From Leptospiraceae bacterium (GTDB lineage Bacteria > Spirochaetota > Leptospiria > Leptospirales > Leptospiraceae), in NCBI GenBank assembly GCA_024233865.1, contig JACKPA010000001.1:868001-932000 (forward strand): 64,000 bases of DNA. Direction: 5' to 3'. The notes beneath the pieces are model-generated. The model worked only from the letters and a program-made list of their open reading frames with translations. It was not told the origin of the DNA and made no database searches. Of this stretch, positions 28,181-36,659 are shown piece after piece (the stretch's first letter is position 1; each line of letters begins with the position of its first letter). A program made the translations under genes and the position numbers.

Positions 28181-28388
28181 GGCATCTAACAGAGCATACC
28201 CACTGCGGAAGTAAGCCAAATTGAAAGTTGCTTACTTCCTTGCACCGAGAGAGGCTTGGAACTCCCAAGCAAGTGTTGTGCCTTCGCTTGATTGGAAGTT
28301 ACTCAGTCACAGCACTTGCAGTGGAATGGGCTTATTTGCTCGGTGAAACTCACTTCGTTCGCTTCGGGTATGCCTAACGTTAGATGCC
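28181..28388 (+). repeat. Structured inverted repeat, copy 2 (attC-like)
   Basis: The 208-bp element starts GGCATCTAAC AGA GCATACCC and ends GGGTATGC CTAAC GTTAGATGCC, so the ends are inverted repeats split by short spacers, as in attC (R''-L''...L'-R'), with RYYYAAC as ATCTAAC and GTTRRRY as GTTAGAT. Inside are GGAAGTAAGC/GCTTACTTCC, GCACCGAG/CTCGGTG and GCAAGTGTTGTG/CACAGCACTTGC. It follows the methyltransferase in the orientation expected of a cassette's attC. It is long for an attC, and no integrase is in the window. Confidence 0.65.
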
Positions 28389-28436
28389 GTTTTCATTTTA
28401 GTTTTTACTAGTTTACTTTCTGGTGTATACCGCTAT

Positions 28437-28670
28437 TCACCATCCTTTAAGGGTAGACATATACTCAGACTCTTTTTTACATTTTTCATTTTCTTGATAG
28501 TATTTTGCACATAATGGTAAAAATAAATTTATTTCATTTTCATGATTTGCTTTAGACTGAACAGTTTGTAAAGGACTTTGCGAAGCAAGATAGGACAAAG
28601 CTAACATGCCACAATAAATAGCATGCCCCTCTCTTTCCAACTGATCAAAGCAATCCCCCTTGATCGGTTG
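28437..28670 (-). pseudogene. C-terminal remnant, possibly of a Leptospira-type lipoprotein
   Basis: The frame opens after a TAA at 28671-28673 and reads 78 residues to TGA at 28437, including CFDQLEREGHAIYCGMLAL and LCAKYYQENEKCKKESEYM. There is no start codon with a ribosome site, only a TTG. The pattern of cysteines and the helical ending look like the end of a small exported protein of the kind common in leptospires; the family is not certain. It lies between repeat copy 2 and the ars operon on the same strand as the ars genes. Confidence 0.35.
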
Positions 28671-28807
28671 TTATAATGCAACTATGTACAAAAATATATA
28701 GTAAAATCAGAAATAATATTTTCTTTGTTCTTTTCACATATTACTCCTGATTTTATAGTTTCCACTTTTTCCAACCACTTTCATAATAAAGTGCTTTTTT
28801 CTCACGA

Positions 28808-29848
28808 TCATAAGTCCTTATTAAATTTACTTTTTTGCTTCAATGCAAAACTAACTAATAGGATTAATGCTGGAACCTCTGTCAAAGGACCAATTACGGC
28901 AGCAAATGCAACACCTGAATTAATTCCAAATACTGCTATAGCAACTGCTATCCCTAGTTCAAAATTATTACCAGCAGCAGTAAATGCAAGTGAAACACAT
29001 TTTGGGTAATCTGTTCCAGCTCTTTTTGCGAGAAAGAATGCACTGAAAAACATGATTATAAAATAAAATAGTAATGGTATCGCAATTCTAAATACATCTA
29101 AAGGGATTTGTACAATCAAATTTCCTTTATAGCTAAACATTACCATTATAGTAAATAAAAGAGCAATTAATGTAATTGGGCTAATTTTTTTTATAAAATT
29201 CTGATACCATTTCTTTCCTTTGATTTTTACAAGTACTAATCGAGTAAAAATTCCTGCAATAAAAGGAATTCCTAAATAAACAAAAACACTTTTTGCAATC
29301 TGATTGATACTAACATTTACTTCAACTCCTTTTAGCCCAAATAACCCTGGCAAATAGGTTACAAAAACATATGCGTAAATACTATAAAAAAGAACCTGAA
29401 AAATACTATTAAAAGCTACAAGTCCAGCAACATATTCATTATCTCCATTTGCTAAATCATTCCATACTATAACCATTGCAATACATCTAGCAATTCCAAT
29501 CATAATAAGACCTATCATATAATCTGGTTTATCGGGTAAAAAAATGACTGCCAACATAAACATTAACATAGGACCAATAATCCAATTCTGGATCAAAGAA
29601 AGTCCTAATATTTTTTTGTTTCTGAAAACATTTCCTAATTCTTCATACTTAACTTTTGCTAAAGGTGGATACATCATTAAGATTAATCCTATTGCAATTA
29701 ATATATTAGTTGAACCACTTTGAAATTGATTTAAAACAGTAGAAGCTTTTGGATAAAAGTGTCCTATCCCAACTCCTAAAAACATAGCTAAAAAAATCCA
29801 AAGAGTAAGATAGCGATCTAAAAAAGAAAGTTGTTTTTCAGATTTCAT
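28808..29848 (-). CDS. acr3: Arsenite efflux permease, ACR3 family
   Basis: About 346 residues with ten hydrophobic helices. The family pattern is clear: SFLDRYLTLWIFLAM at the start, QNWIIGPMLMF, the conserved GIARCIAMVIVWNDLANGD around the essential Cys, and the C-terminal FELGIAVAIAVFG. It exports arsenite using the proton motive force. I use the ATG at 29848, which overlaps the last 11 bases of arsC; a start ten codons earlier inside arsC is possible. It is the last gene of the arsR-arsC-acr3 operon, where arsenate is reduced by ArsC and exported. Confidence 0.92.
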   Translation of the reverse strand: MKSEKQLSFLDRYLTLWIFLAMFLGVGIGHFYPKASTVLNQFQSGSTNILIAIGLILMMYPPLAKVKYEELGNVFRNKKILGLSLIQNWIIGPMLMFMLAVIFLPDKPDYMIGLIMIGIARCIAMVIVWNDLANGDNEYVAGLVAFNSIFQVLFYSIYAYVFVTYLPGLFGLKGVEVNVSINQIAKSVFVYLGIPFIAGIFTRLVLVKIKGKKWYQNFIKKISPITLIALLFTIMVMFSYKGNLIVQIPLDVFRIAIPLLFYFIIMFFSAFFLAKRAGTDYPKCVSLAFTAAGNNFELGIAVAIAVFGINSGVAFAAVIGPLTEVPALILLVSFALKQKSKFNKDL

Positions 29849-30263
29849 TATTAAAATGTTCCTTAACAAATTTTTCACTAAATTCTTTTATTTCAACTAT
29901 AGTCTTTCTGAAAGCTATAGCCATCTCTTCTTCATTTCCTTTTATTTTAGATGGATCAGAAAAATTATAGTGAATTCTTATCGCTTTGGAAGGAATATAT
30001 GGACAATGTTCTTTTGCATGGTCACATACAGTAATAATAAAATCAAATTGAATATTCATATATTCATTTATGTGGTTAGAAGTATGTTTAGATATGTCAA
30101 TTCCAGCTTCTTTCATGTAAAAAATAGCATTTGGGTTAACACCATGAGTTTCAATTCCTGCACTAAATACTTCAAACTTTCCATTTGCAAAATGACGTAG
30201 CCATCCTTCTGCTATCTGACTTCTACAGCTATTACCTGTACACAATACTAATATTTTTTTCAT
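29838..30263 (-). CDS. arsC: Arsenate reductase, low-molecular-weight phosphatase/thioredoxin type
   Basis: This 141-residue enzyme reduces arsenate to arsenite. The phosphate-binding loop is CTGNSCR (C8 to R14) and the resolving pair is C80 and C87 (VCDHAKEHCP), matching the triple-Cys mechanism of S. aureus pI258 ArsC, which uses thioredoxin. The length matches the family. It overlaps acr3 and lies 59 bases after arsR, so it is transcribed from the same promoter and controlled by ArsR. Confidence 0.95.
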   Translation of the reverse strand: MKKILVLCTGNSCRSQIAEGWLRHFANGKFEVFSAGIETHGVNPNAIFYMKEAGIDISKHTSNHINEYMNIQFDFIITVCDHAKEHCPYIPSKAIRIHYNFSDPSKIKGNEEEMAIAFRKTIVEIKEFSEKFVKEHFNNEI

Positions 30264-30322
30264 AAAAAACCTTTTTCAACATGGTTAAATTCATTTTACT
30301 TTTCCATTAACTTTGTTATCCA

Positions 30323-30670
30323 TTATTCACAACATTCTAATTTTGAATTTTTTTTATGAAGATTTAAGCTTTTATAAAGTTGATTTATTGAATTATAAAA
30401 TTCATCTAATTTTTTCCAATTGATACAATAGCAAGATTTTAAACCTTCAATTTCCCCTTGTATTAGTCCAATACCTTTTAATTCTTTCAAATGTTGCGAT
30501 ACGGTAGACTGGGCTAATGGAAGAACTTCAACTATCTCTCCACAAATACATTCTTTTTTTTCTGCAATAGTTTTAAGTATAGCTATTCTAGCAGGATGAG
30601 AAATTGCTTTTGCAAAATCCGCTAATGCTTGAAATTCCTCATCAAACTCAGTTTTCTTATTTATAGACAT
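30323..30670 (-). CDS. arsR: ArsR family arsenic-responsive repressor
   Basis: The 115-residue winged-helix protein has the helix-turn-helix LAQSTVSQHLKELKGIGLIQ (about 52-71). A CIC pair (C41, C43) at the start of the recognition helices is the arsenite-binding CxC found in classical ArsR; further cysteines occur in KSCYCINW and at the C-terminal LECCE. It would repress the operon and release it when arsenite binds. The 18-bp palindrome TATCGTA-ATTA-TACGATA lies 7-24 bases upstream of the start, in the promoter region, and is the probable operator. Confidence 0.93.
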   Translation of the reverse strand: MSINKKTEFDEEFQALADFAKAISHPARIAILKTIAEKKECICGEIVEVLPLAQSTVSQHLKELKGIGLIQGEIEGLKSCYCINWKKLDEFYNSINQLYKSLNLHKKNSKLECCE

Positions 30671-31120
30671 ATTGTATATCGTAATTATACGATACTATAG
30701 TCAATACATTTTTTAATTTTTTTTTTAATGACTAAATTTAAAAAATGAATCGTTATGATGGGTGGGAAGAGATGCTTTTTTATTTCACCTAACGTCATCA
30801 GAGCATACCCGGAATTCTATTCCAACATATTTTCTTAAACCTAAAGGCGGTTTAAAAATAAACTTAATCCTTTTCACCTACCACCAGCAGCCCATGGACA
30901 AGTAATGTCAAACAACTCACTCATCACTTAGTAAAGCTTTAAGTGGGCTTTTAAGACAATTTACTAAATATCATTACCCTGTTTTTGATTTTTAGCTCAT
31001 TTTAATTTTAGAATTTTAACTCTACTTGCTCTCCTAAAAGTTTGTTTTAAATATTTTTCTTGCAATTTATTACCTTGTAGCAAAAATATGATTCCACTCG
31101 GAGCTAAATTATAAAAAAAT
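30671..31120. other. Intergenic region with a broken third repeat copy
   Basis: Besides the operator, AACGTCATCAGAGCATACCC (30791-30810) resembles the start of repeat copy 2 (AACGGCATCTAACAGAGCATACCC, shown in part) with four bases lost. The rest is not alignable to the repeats. No convincing gene or RNA was found in 30811-31120. Confidence 0.4.
30677..30694. promoter_or_regulatory. ArsR operator
   Basis: Perfect 7-bp arms TATCGTA and TACGATA around ATTA. The palindrome lies just before arsR, and on the minus strand a TTGACT lies upstream as a possible -35, so ArsR binding would block the promoter. Confidence 0.7.
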
Positions 31121-31396
31121 ATGGAACTTATCGAAATAATTATTCTTATTATTGTGTCCGCCGTAATTGGTGCATTTGGTCAAATTTTAACAGACTTTGA
31201 TTTAGGTGGCTTTTTTACATCTGCCTTGGTTGGTTTTTTGGGTGCTTTTCTTGGAATATGGATTTCTAGGAATTATGATGTTCCTATATTTTTGCCTATT
31301 ACTTTTGCCGGAAAAACATATCCGATTATATGGTGTATAATTGGTTCATCCGTCCTGGTTATCGGAATCGGTGGTATCCGGAAGATGTTTCGTTAA
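31121..31396 (+). CDS. Small membrane protein, GlsB/YeaQ-like
   Basis: The 91-residue protein has three hydrophobic helices: about 3-20, 30-50 (FFTSALVGFLGAFLGIWISR) and 68-85. It resembles the transglycosylase-associated (GlsB/YeaQ/YmgE) family in length, in the glycine-rich second helix and in the charged tail, but the match is weak. It would lie in the inner membrane; the role of the family is unknown. No clear ribosome site precedes the ATG. Its 3' end overlaps the convergent GHKL gene by 51 bases, which is a lot for two real genes, so one of the two ends may be misread. Confidence 0.55.
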   Translation: MELIEIIILIIVSAVIGAFGQILTDFDLGGFFTSALVGFLGAFLGIWISRNYDVPIFLPITFAGKTYPIIWCIIGSSVLVIGIGGIRKMFR

Positions 31397-32089
31397 AGGG
31401 TGGTCAAATTTTGAAAACTTTTTTCGTTCGCTGATATAAGTATCGTTAAAAGGGATCTCTACCCGTGTTTTTGTAACTCCATTTTTACTACCTATTCTAA
31501 AATCAGCAGGGTCTATTCCATTTTCCTTTAGAACAAACAAGCTTAGTACTATTCCTAATCCTTCTCCTTCTGTATTGTCCGAATGAGAGCTAAAAAAGGT
31601 TGGTAAGTCAAGCGACTTCATACCCTGTGCAAATTTATTTCGAATACGTTCCTCTTCGATTTTCAAAATTTCCAAATTATTTATAATTTCAATTTTAAGA
31701 CCATTCACCTTGTATGAAAAAATGATTTTTACATAAAGACCATCTCTTTCGCCCTTGGCACAGTAACTTCTTAATTTACCGGTTGTAATTTCTTTTTTAA
31801 ATAATTTGATACCTCTTTCATAATCATCTTGATTATGAATATCCATACAATTTTCTTTAAAAAAAATTCTTTTTGCGTTTGCTTTTAAACAATTTATAAC
31901 AGATTCATGGATAACCTGATAAACAGAATCATATAAATAATTTTTACCATATTTATCAAGTATATGGTGTAAAATATTCTGTATGTATTCAATGGTTTCG
32001 TCATCATAAGTAAAGGTAAGAACGCTTGTTGTGCTATTTGTTATAGTAGATTCTTCTAATTGCTTTTTATTCATGAAAAATACTTTCAT
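31346..32089 (-). CDS. GHKL ATPase domain protein, possible anti-sigma kinase
   Basis: Roughly 247 residues with a histidine-kinase-type ATP-binding fold: an N-box-like VIHESVINCLKANAKRIFF with the central Asn, and a G-box NTEGEGLGIVLSLFVLKENG. No dimerisation or receiver domain is present, so a serine kinase acting on a STAS antagonist is possible; two STAS genes occur in this window but not adjacent. The start is uncertain: ATGs at 32089 or 32074 are both better than a TTG at 32131. It lies about 50 bases after the AsmA-like gene and overlaps the small membrane gene at its end. Confidence 0.65.
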   Translation of the reverse strand: MKVFFMNKKQLEESTITNSTTSVLTFTYDDETIEYIQNILHHILDKYGKNYLYDSVYQVIHESVINCLKANAKRIFFKENCMDIHNQDDYERGIKLFKKEITTGKLRSYCAKGERDGLYVKIIFSYKVNGLKIEIINNLEILKIEEERIRNKFAQGMKSLDLPTFFSSHSDNTEGEGLGIVLSLFVLKENGIDPADFRIGSKNGVTKTRVEIPFNDTYISERKKFSKFDHPLTKHLPDTTDSDNQDG

Positions 32090-32142
32090 CACAGTTACCA
32101 AAATCGCTATGTAAGTTTTAAAATTTTTCAAATATTTTTTAC

Positions 32143-33564
32143 TTAAAAAAACTTTCCAAAGTTTGTTTTGATTAATCTTTTTACCCCTTTCATAAGGTCT
32201 ACTTTGGACAACTCACTAATTATATCCGTTACGGACGGAACACCTATATTGAGGTTGAAGTCAGCGTCAACTTTAGGTTCTGTTATATCTCCCTTGGAAA
32301 TAAATGGAAACTTAATGCGATTTTTATTAGTGAATATGTTTAATAACCTCTCTCTATTTCGAATTTCCACTTTACTGATTTTCACCGTTTTCAAATTTTC
32401 ATCAAACTCTTCTACTACATTAGATGATTCTTTTTTATAAAATATTAACGCCCCATCAAAAAAATGTTCATAATCTTGAAATCTTACCCAACTTCCCCTT
32501 TTTAGTTCAAGATCAAAATCCGTAGCATACAAAATCAAATCATCCTGTAAAATGATTCTTCCGTCTTCATATTGAATGTACAATATTGAACTTCTTTGCA
32601 ACCTTTGTTTAGATGTATCGTCCAATCGAATTCCCATATCAGCCAAATTGGCAAATACATCTGATAGCATGTTCAGCAAAACTCTCGTACTAACGTAAGA
32701 ACCTTTTTTCACCTTAATGTTGTAAACAGTATCCGGATTGATAAATCCGGTAGTTGCCACAAAGGGAATAATATTTCCATTGTACAAAAACAAAAATTGA
32801 GAAATTTCCATTCCTTCATTATTGATAATATGCAAATTAAACTGAAAATTCAGTTTTAGCGAATTGTGTTCAAGCAATTTATTTGGATGCACGTTTATAT
32901 GATCGATTATCAAATCACAATTCGCAAATTTTAACATTCTTCCTTTTTTAAGCATAAAATTAATTAATGCATTTTTTATGCCAATTTGTTCCAACTCCGC
33001 TGAAATAGATGTGTATTTTATATTAAAAGGAGCTTTTACAACGTTTTCTTCCTCTTCTCGGCTGTTCAAAGAATTTCTTCTTAATTCTTTGTTTTTTATA
33101 AATTCCAAATTTTCTTCACCTTCGATCAAAGCCGGTGTTTCCAAAAATACAGAAAAATTACTTCCTTCTTCTCCAAAAAAATCAAGATTCAAGAGTGGTT
33201 CGGTGATCATAAACCTAAGCACTCTAAACTTTTTTTTCACTAAGTATAAGAAACTAAATTGCAGTTCGACTTTTTGAATGTAAAACTCAGGATTTTCAAT
33301 AGAAGGTCTTTGGGATAGAACGATGCCAAAATCTGCATAATAATCTCTTTTGGCTACCTTGATTCCTTCGATTTCAAGAGAAGAAAAGATATTAAACAAG
33401 TTTAAATAAATTTTCTCAACGTCTACTCTACAATTAAAATGGGTTTCTATTTGCTTTACAATAAAATCACGGTTAAATAAAGCCGGTAGGTAAAACCATA
33501 CTCCAATGGCAAGCCCTAAAAATAAAATCAAAATTACTATTATGATAATTAATATAATATACAA
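32143..33564 (-). CDS. AsmA-like membrane-anchored protein
   Basis: The protein has one strongly hydrophobic N-terminal helix (an isoleucine-rich run) and a long extracytoplasmic region of about 440 residues. It starts like AsmA family members after the helix: FIVKQIETHFNCRVDVEKIY, then SLEIEGIKVA. AsmA-like proteins lie in the periplasm between membranes, with roles in lipid transport or outer membrane assembly. The C-terminal part ends in DIISELSKVDLMKGVKRLI. The start is chosen as TTG at 33564, with GAGG six bases upstream; TTG at 33576 is the alternative. It lies 54 bases after lepA on the same strand. A larger AsmA-like protein is at 48.6 kb. Confidence 0.7.
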   Translation of the reverse strand: MYIILIIIIVILILFLGLAIGVWFYLPALFNRDFIVKQIETHFNCRVDVEKIYLNLFNIFSSLEIEGIKVAKRDYYADFGIVLSQRPSIENPEFYIQKVELQFSFLYLVKKKFRVLRFMITEPLLNLDFFGEEGSNFSVFLETPALIEGEENLEFIKNKELRRNSLNSREEEENVVKAPFNIKYTSISAELEQIGIKNALINFMLKKGRMLKFANCDLIIDHINVHPNKLLEHNSLKLNFQFNLHIINNEGMEISQFLFLYNGNIIPFVATTGFINPDTVYNIKVKKGSYVSTRVLLNMLSDVFANLADMGIRLDDTSKQRLQRSSILYIQYEDGRIILQDDLILYATDFDLELKRGSWVRFQDYEHFFDGALIFYKKESSNVVEEFDENLKTVKISKVEIRNRERLLNIFTNKNRIKFPFISKGDITEPKVDADFNLNIGVPSVTDIISELSKVDLMKGVKRLIKTNFGKFF

Positions 33565-33618
33565 GGGTATCCTCAAAAAGAAGCGCCGCTACAGCCATTC
33601 TGTCCGTAATTGTACTTA

Positions 33619-35418
33619 TCAGGTTTTCAATACTGCGAGAAAAGCTTCTTGAGGAATTTCCACTGATCCGAACTGTTTCATTCTCTTTTTTCCTTCTTTT
33701 TGCTTTTCCAAAAGTTTTCGTTTCCTCGAAATATCACCACCATAACACTTTGCAGTTACATTTTTTCGTAAAGCAGAAATATTTTCCCTAGCAATAATTC
33801 TACTTCCAATCCCTGCCTGTATTGCAATGGCAAATTGTTGTTTAGGAATTAATTCTTTTAACTTTTCAATAATAGACCTTCCGCGAGCGTCTGCTTTGGA
33901 CTTATGAACAATTGTAGATAAAGCGTCAACAGGTTCTGAGTTGACCATTATATCCAGTTTAACAAGTTGCGAAACCCGATACCCGATTTGCTCATAATCC
34001 AAAGAAGCATAACCTCTGGAAATAGATTTTAATTTATCATAAAATTCATAAATCAACTCAGTAAATGGAATTTCATAGATCATTTCCACTTTATCCTGAT
34101 CCAGATAAATTGTGTCTACGTGCGTTCCTCTTTTTTCGACAACCAAGCTCATAATACTCCCCAAGTAAGAGCTTGGACAAATTATTCTGGCTTTTACATA
34201 AGGTTCTTCTGTCCTTTCTATAGAAGTGGGGTCTGGAAACTTGGATGGGTTATCTACTTCCAAAACTTCATTTTTAGTATTTATTACTTTGTATTTTACA
34301 GAGGGAGCTGTAGTTAATAGCTCCAAATTAAATTCCCTTTCTAGTCTTTCTTGCACAATTTCCATGTGTAGCAGCCCCAGATATCCGACTCGAAAACCAA
34401 AGCCAAGGGCAGCAGAATTTTCTCTTTCATAAATCAATGCTGCATCATTTAACTTCAGTTTTTCTATAGCCTCTGCCAGTTCATCAAATTGTTCCCCATT
34501 AATTGGAAAAAGGCCGGAAAAAACCATAGGCTTCGCTTCTTTATATCCTTGAATGGCTTTTGGAGTTGGATTATCAAACAAGGTAATCGTATCTCCGGTT
34601 CTGGCATCTGCAACCTTTTTGATTCCGGCAGCAATATAACCGACTTCACCGGCTTCTAATTTTTCACCGGGAATGAGACCAATTTGATTGATTCCCACTT
34701 CCGTGACAAAAAAATCCTTTTGACTTCCCATCAATAAGATTCTATCACCTTTTTTTATACATCCGTCAAAAACTCGAAGCTTTGCAACTACACCCATATA
34801 AATGTCAAAATAAGAATCATAAATAAGTGCTTTCAAAGGAGCATCGTAGTCCCCTTTAGGGGGAGGGATTAGTCTTGTAATTGCTTCCAAAACTTCCATA
34901 ACATTTTGACCGGTTTTGGCTGAAATGCTAATTGCTTCTGCCGGATCGAGACCTAAAGTATTTTCAATTAGTTTTAAAGAGGCTGGTATATCAGCTCCTG
35001 GAAGATCGATTTTATTGATAATGGGGATTATTTTTAAATTTTCTTCCATTGCAAGATAAAGATTCGCCAATGTTTGGGCTTCTACACCCTGAGAAGCGTC
35101 TACAATCAACAAAACTCCTTCACATGCCTTTAGTGATCTTGATACCTCATAGTTAAAATCTACGTGTCCGGGGGTGTCTATAAGATTAAAAAGGTATGTA
35201 TTTCCATCTTTTGATTTGAAATTAAAAGATGCATTATTTGCTTTAATTGTAATTCCCCGTTCCCTTTCAATATCCATAGAATCCAAAATTTGGTCTTTTT
35301 TGGTTCTAGAATTTGTAACCATGGTTAACTCTAAAAGTCTGTCAGCTAAAGTAGATTTACCATGATCTATATGAGCGATAATTGAAAAATTTCTTGTAAA
35401 TTTCTGCTTTTGGTTCAT
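33619..35418 (-). CDS. lepA: Elongation factor 4 (LepA)
   Basis: This 599-residue translational GTPase acts on stalled or mistranslocated ribosomes. GTP-binding motifs are intact: AHIDHGKST, DTPGHVDF and NKIDLPGAD, followed by the EF-G-like domains and the LepA C-terminal domain (GGDISRKRKLLEKQKEGKKR). ATG at 35418 is chosen because GGAGAG precedes it; a further ATG-free extension to 35439 is less likely. It starts a minus-strand run with the AsmA-like and GHKL genes. Confidence 0.97.
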   Translation of the reverse strand: MNQKQKFTRNFSIIAHIDHGKSTLADRLLELTMVTNSRTKKDQILDSMDIERERGITIKANNASFNFKSKDGNTYLFNLIDTPGHVDFNYEVSRSLKACEGVLLIVDASQGVEAQTLANLYLAMEENLKIIPIINKIDLPGADIPASLKLIENTLGLDPAEAISISAKTGQNVMEVLEAITRLIPPPKGDYDAPLKALIYDSYFDIYMGVVAKLRVFDGCIKKGDRILLMGSQKDFFVTEVGINQIGLIPGEKLEAGEVGYIAAGIKKVADARTGDTITLFDNPTPKAIQGYKEAKPMVFSGLFPINGEQFDELAEAIEKLKLNDAALIYERENSAALGFGFRVGYLGLLHMEIVQERLEREFNLELLTTAPSVKYKVINTKNEVLEVDNPSKFPDPTSIERTEEPYVKARIICPSSYLGSIMSLVVEKRGTHVDTIYLDQDKVEMIYEIPFTELIYEFYDKLKSISRGYASLDYEQIGYRVSQLVKLDIMVNSEPVDALSTIVHKSKADARGRSIIEKLKELIPKQQFAIAIQAGIGSRIIARENISALRKNVTAKCYGGDISRKRKLLEKQKEGKKRMKQFGSVEIPQEAFLAVLKT

Positions 35419-35512
35419 TGACTCTCCAAGTAGAAGCACTAAATACAGGAATTTTCAAGAAGGGTTGTAAGACAATTAAAAATGTAGTGATTTTGGAATT
35501 TACCCACAGTTT

Positions 35513-35550
35513 ACCTACTTACCCACAGTTTAAACTGTGGGTAAGTAGGT
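35513..35550. repeat. Perfect 38-bp palindrome
   Basis: ACCTACTTACCCACAGTTT is followed directly by its exact reverse complement, so the two 19-bp arms meet with no loop. A partial direct copy (TTTACCCACAGTTTACC) lies just to the left at 35500-35516. It lies between lepA and the Cys/Pro-rich lipoprotein gene. There is no U-run on either side, so it is not a standard terminator; it could be a cruciform or a binding site. Confidence 0.75.
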
Positions 35551-35570
35551 AGGTAAATCGTACAAGACTC

Positions 35571-36029
35571 TTATTTTTTAATAGGAGTAGCTGCACACGG
35601 GTTTGTTACCGGAGCTACACAGAGATTAGCTGGTTGTGGAGCAACACAAGCATTCATTGGCTGTGGAGCAACGCAAGCATTGGCTTGTGATGTTACGCAA
35701 GGATTAGTTGGTGCACACATCTGGTTAGTCATCATGGTAGGCATTGGAGCCATACATTGTGAATTGAGAGTATTTTTAATTTCCCTCTCTACAACTTGCA
35801 ATTTACCATCTGGCCCAACGACAACTTCTCTAACTGTTCTAGCTGCGCTTGGGCTTTCTACAACTCGTAGTTCTCCATTACGATCTGCCATAACTTTTTG
35901 AGAAGCTGTTGCTCCTTCTGTTTTTTGAGCTGGTTTTTTCTTGTCAGCTTTTTTGCTTCCGCCACCACAAGCTACTAAAGATACTATGATAGCTATTGTT
36001 AAAGCTACTAAATTCAATCTCGTTTTCAT
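35571..36029 (-). CDS. Cys/Pro-rich lipoprotein
   Basis: From ATG 36029 the 152-residue protein has a lipobox signal (SLVACGGG), so it is a lipoprotein. After a lysine/alanine-rich linker, the mature region has VMADRNGELRVVESPSAA and a C-terminal half made of imperfect repeats around cysteines and prolines: NACVAPQPMNACVAPQP, NLCVAPVTNPCAATP. The regularly spaced Cys suggests disulfide or metal binding. GGAGA lies six bases before the chosen ATG; the longer in-frame starts are not preferred. A similar Cys/Pro/Gln composition occurs in the protein at 37717-38118, 1.6 kb away. Confidence 0.78.
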   Translation of the reverse strand: MKTRLNLVALTIAIIVSLVACGGGSKKADKKKPAQKTEGATASQKVMADRNGELRVVESPSAARTVREVVVGPDGKLQVVEREIKNTLNSQCMAPMPTMMTNQMCAPTNPCVTSQANACVAPQPMNACVAPQPANLCVAPVTNPCAATPIKK

Positions 36030-36659
36030 TTCAATCTCCATGAAATTATAGTTTTTAAACTTTTTTAAATAAGAACTTTCTCTATTTTGTAGAGCCAAAT
36101 TTCTTGATTAAAGGAAGTTAAAATGAATATATGAAATTTGTCAAGTACTAAAAAACAAGTTTTTCCTAGGTGTTTTCATGGGTCTGCTTTTAGTTCGTAG
36201 GAAAAATTTATATTTTTGTCATTGAGAGGGGGCATAGGGCATAGCTTTACCCATAAGTATGGAATGATTTTAACCACAGATACACACTGATTAACACGAA
36301 TATGGGGAAGTATTGTTATTGTAAAGTATATTTGTGATAATTATAAATAAATGCGTATTATATGAAAATAGTTTTATAAAAATCCGTAAGGGATAAGTGT
36401 GAGATTCACTATATAAACTATTCAATTTTTTATTAACCAAAAAAATCAAACAGGAATTAAAAAATCGGTGTCCATCTGTGTAAATCTGTGGTGAATAACA
36501 AAAAGATATGGGTAAGGATATGGGCATAGGAACGAAGCAATCCCTTATTCTAAGCCTTTTTAATGAGATTGCTTCGTTTCGCTCGCAATGACCATGATAA
36601 AACCACATCTGTTTTTTTATTGCTTAAGCTCACGGTCATTTTAATTTTATTTTAGCATC
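36030..36659. other. Intergenic region with two dispersed repeats
   Basis: No convincing gene. Two inverted copies of an ACCACAGAT repeat lie at 36272-36301 and 36464-36494 (AACCACAGATACACACTGAT; CTGTGTAAATCTGTGG). A hairpin with arms AACGAAGCAATC (36531-36542) and GATTGCTTCGTT (36567-36578) continues to 36592 and matches a dispersed repeat type found in several bacterial groups. An open frame across the latter is a repeat artefact. Confidence 0.55.

Noticed and set aside
28181..28388. Structured repeat as a riboswitch or tRNA-like gene
   Set aside because: It occurs twice in opposite orientation at the ends of the cassette and has attC-like ends; a cis-acting RNA would not be expected after the methyltransferase stop and upstream of nothing on the other side.
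35500..35550. Palindrome as a simple terminator
   Set aside because: Neither side has the T-run needed for intrinsic termination.
36291..36608. 105-codon minus-strand frame with CERNEAISL
   Set aside because: It lies on a dispersed hairpin repeat; the peptide is what that repeat encodes in many genomes, and no start site is evident.
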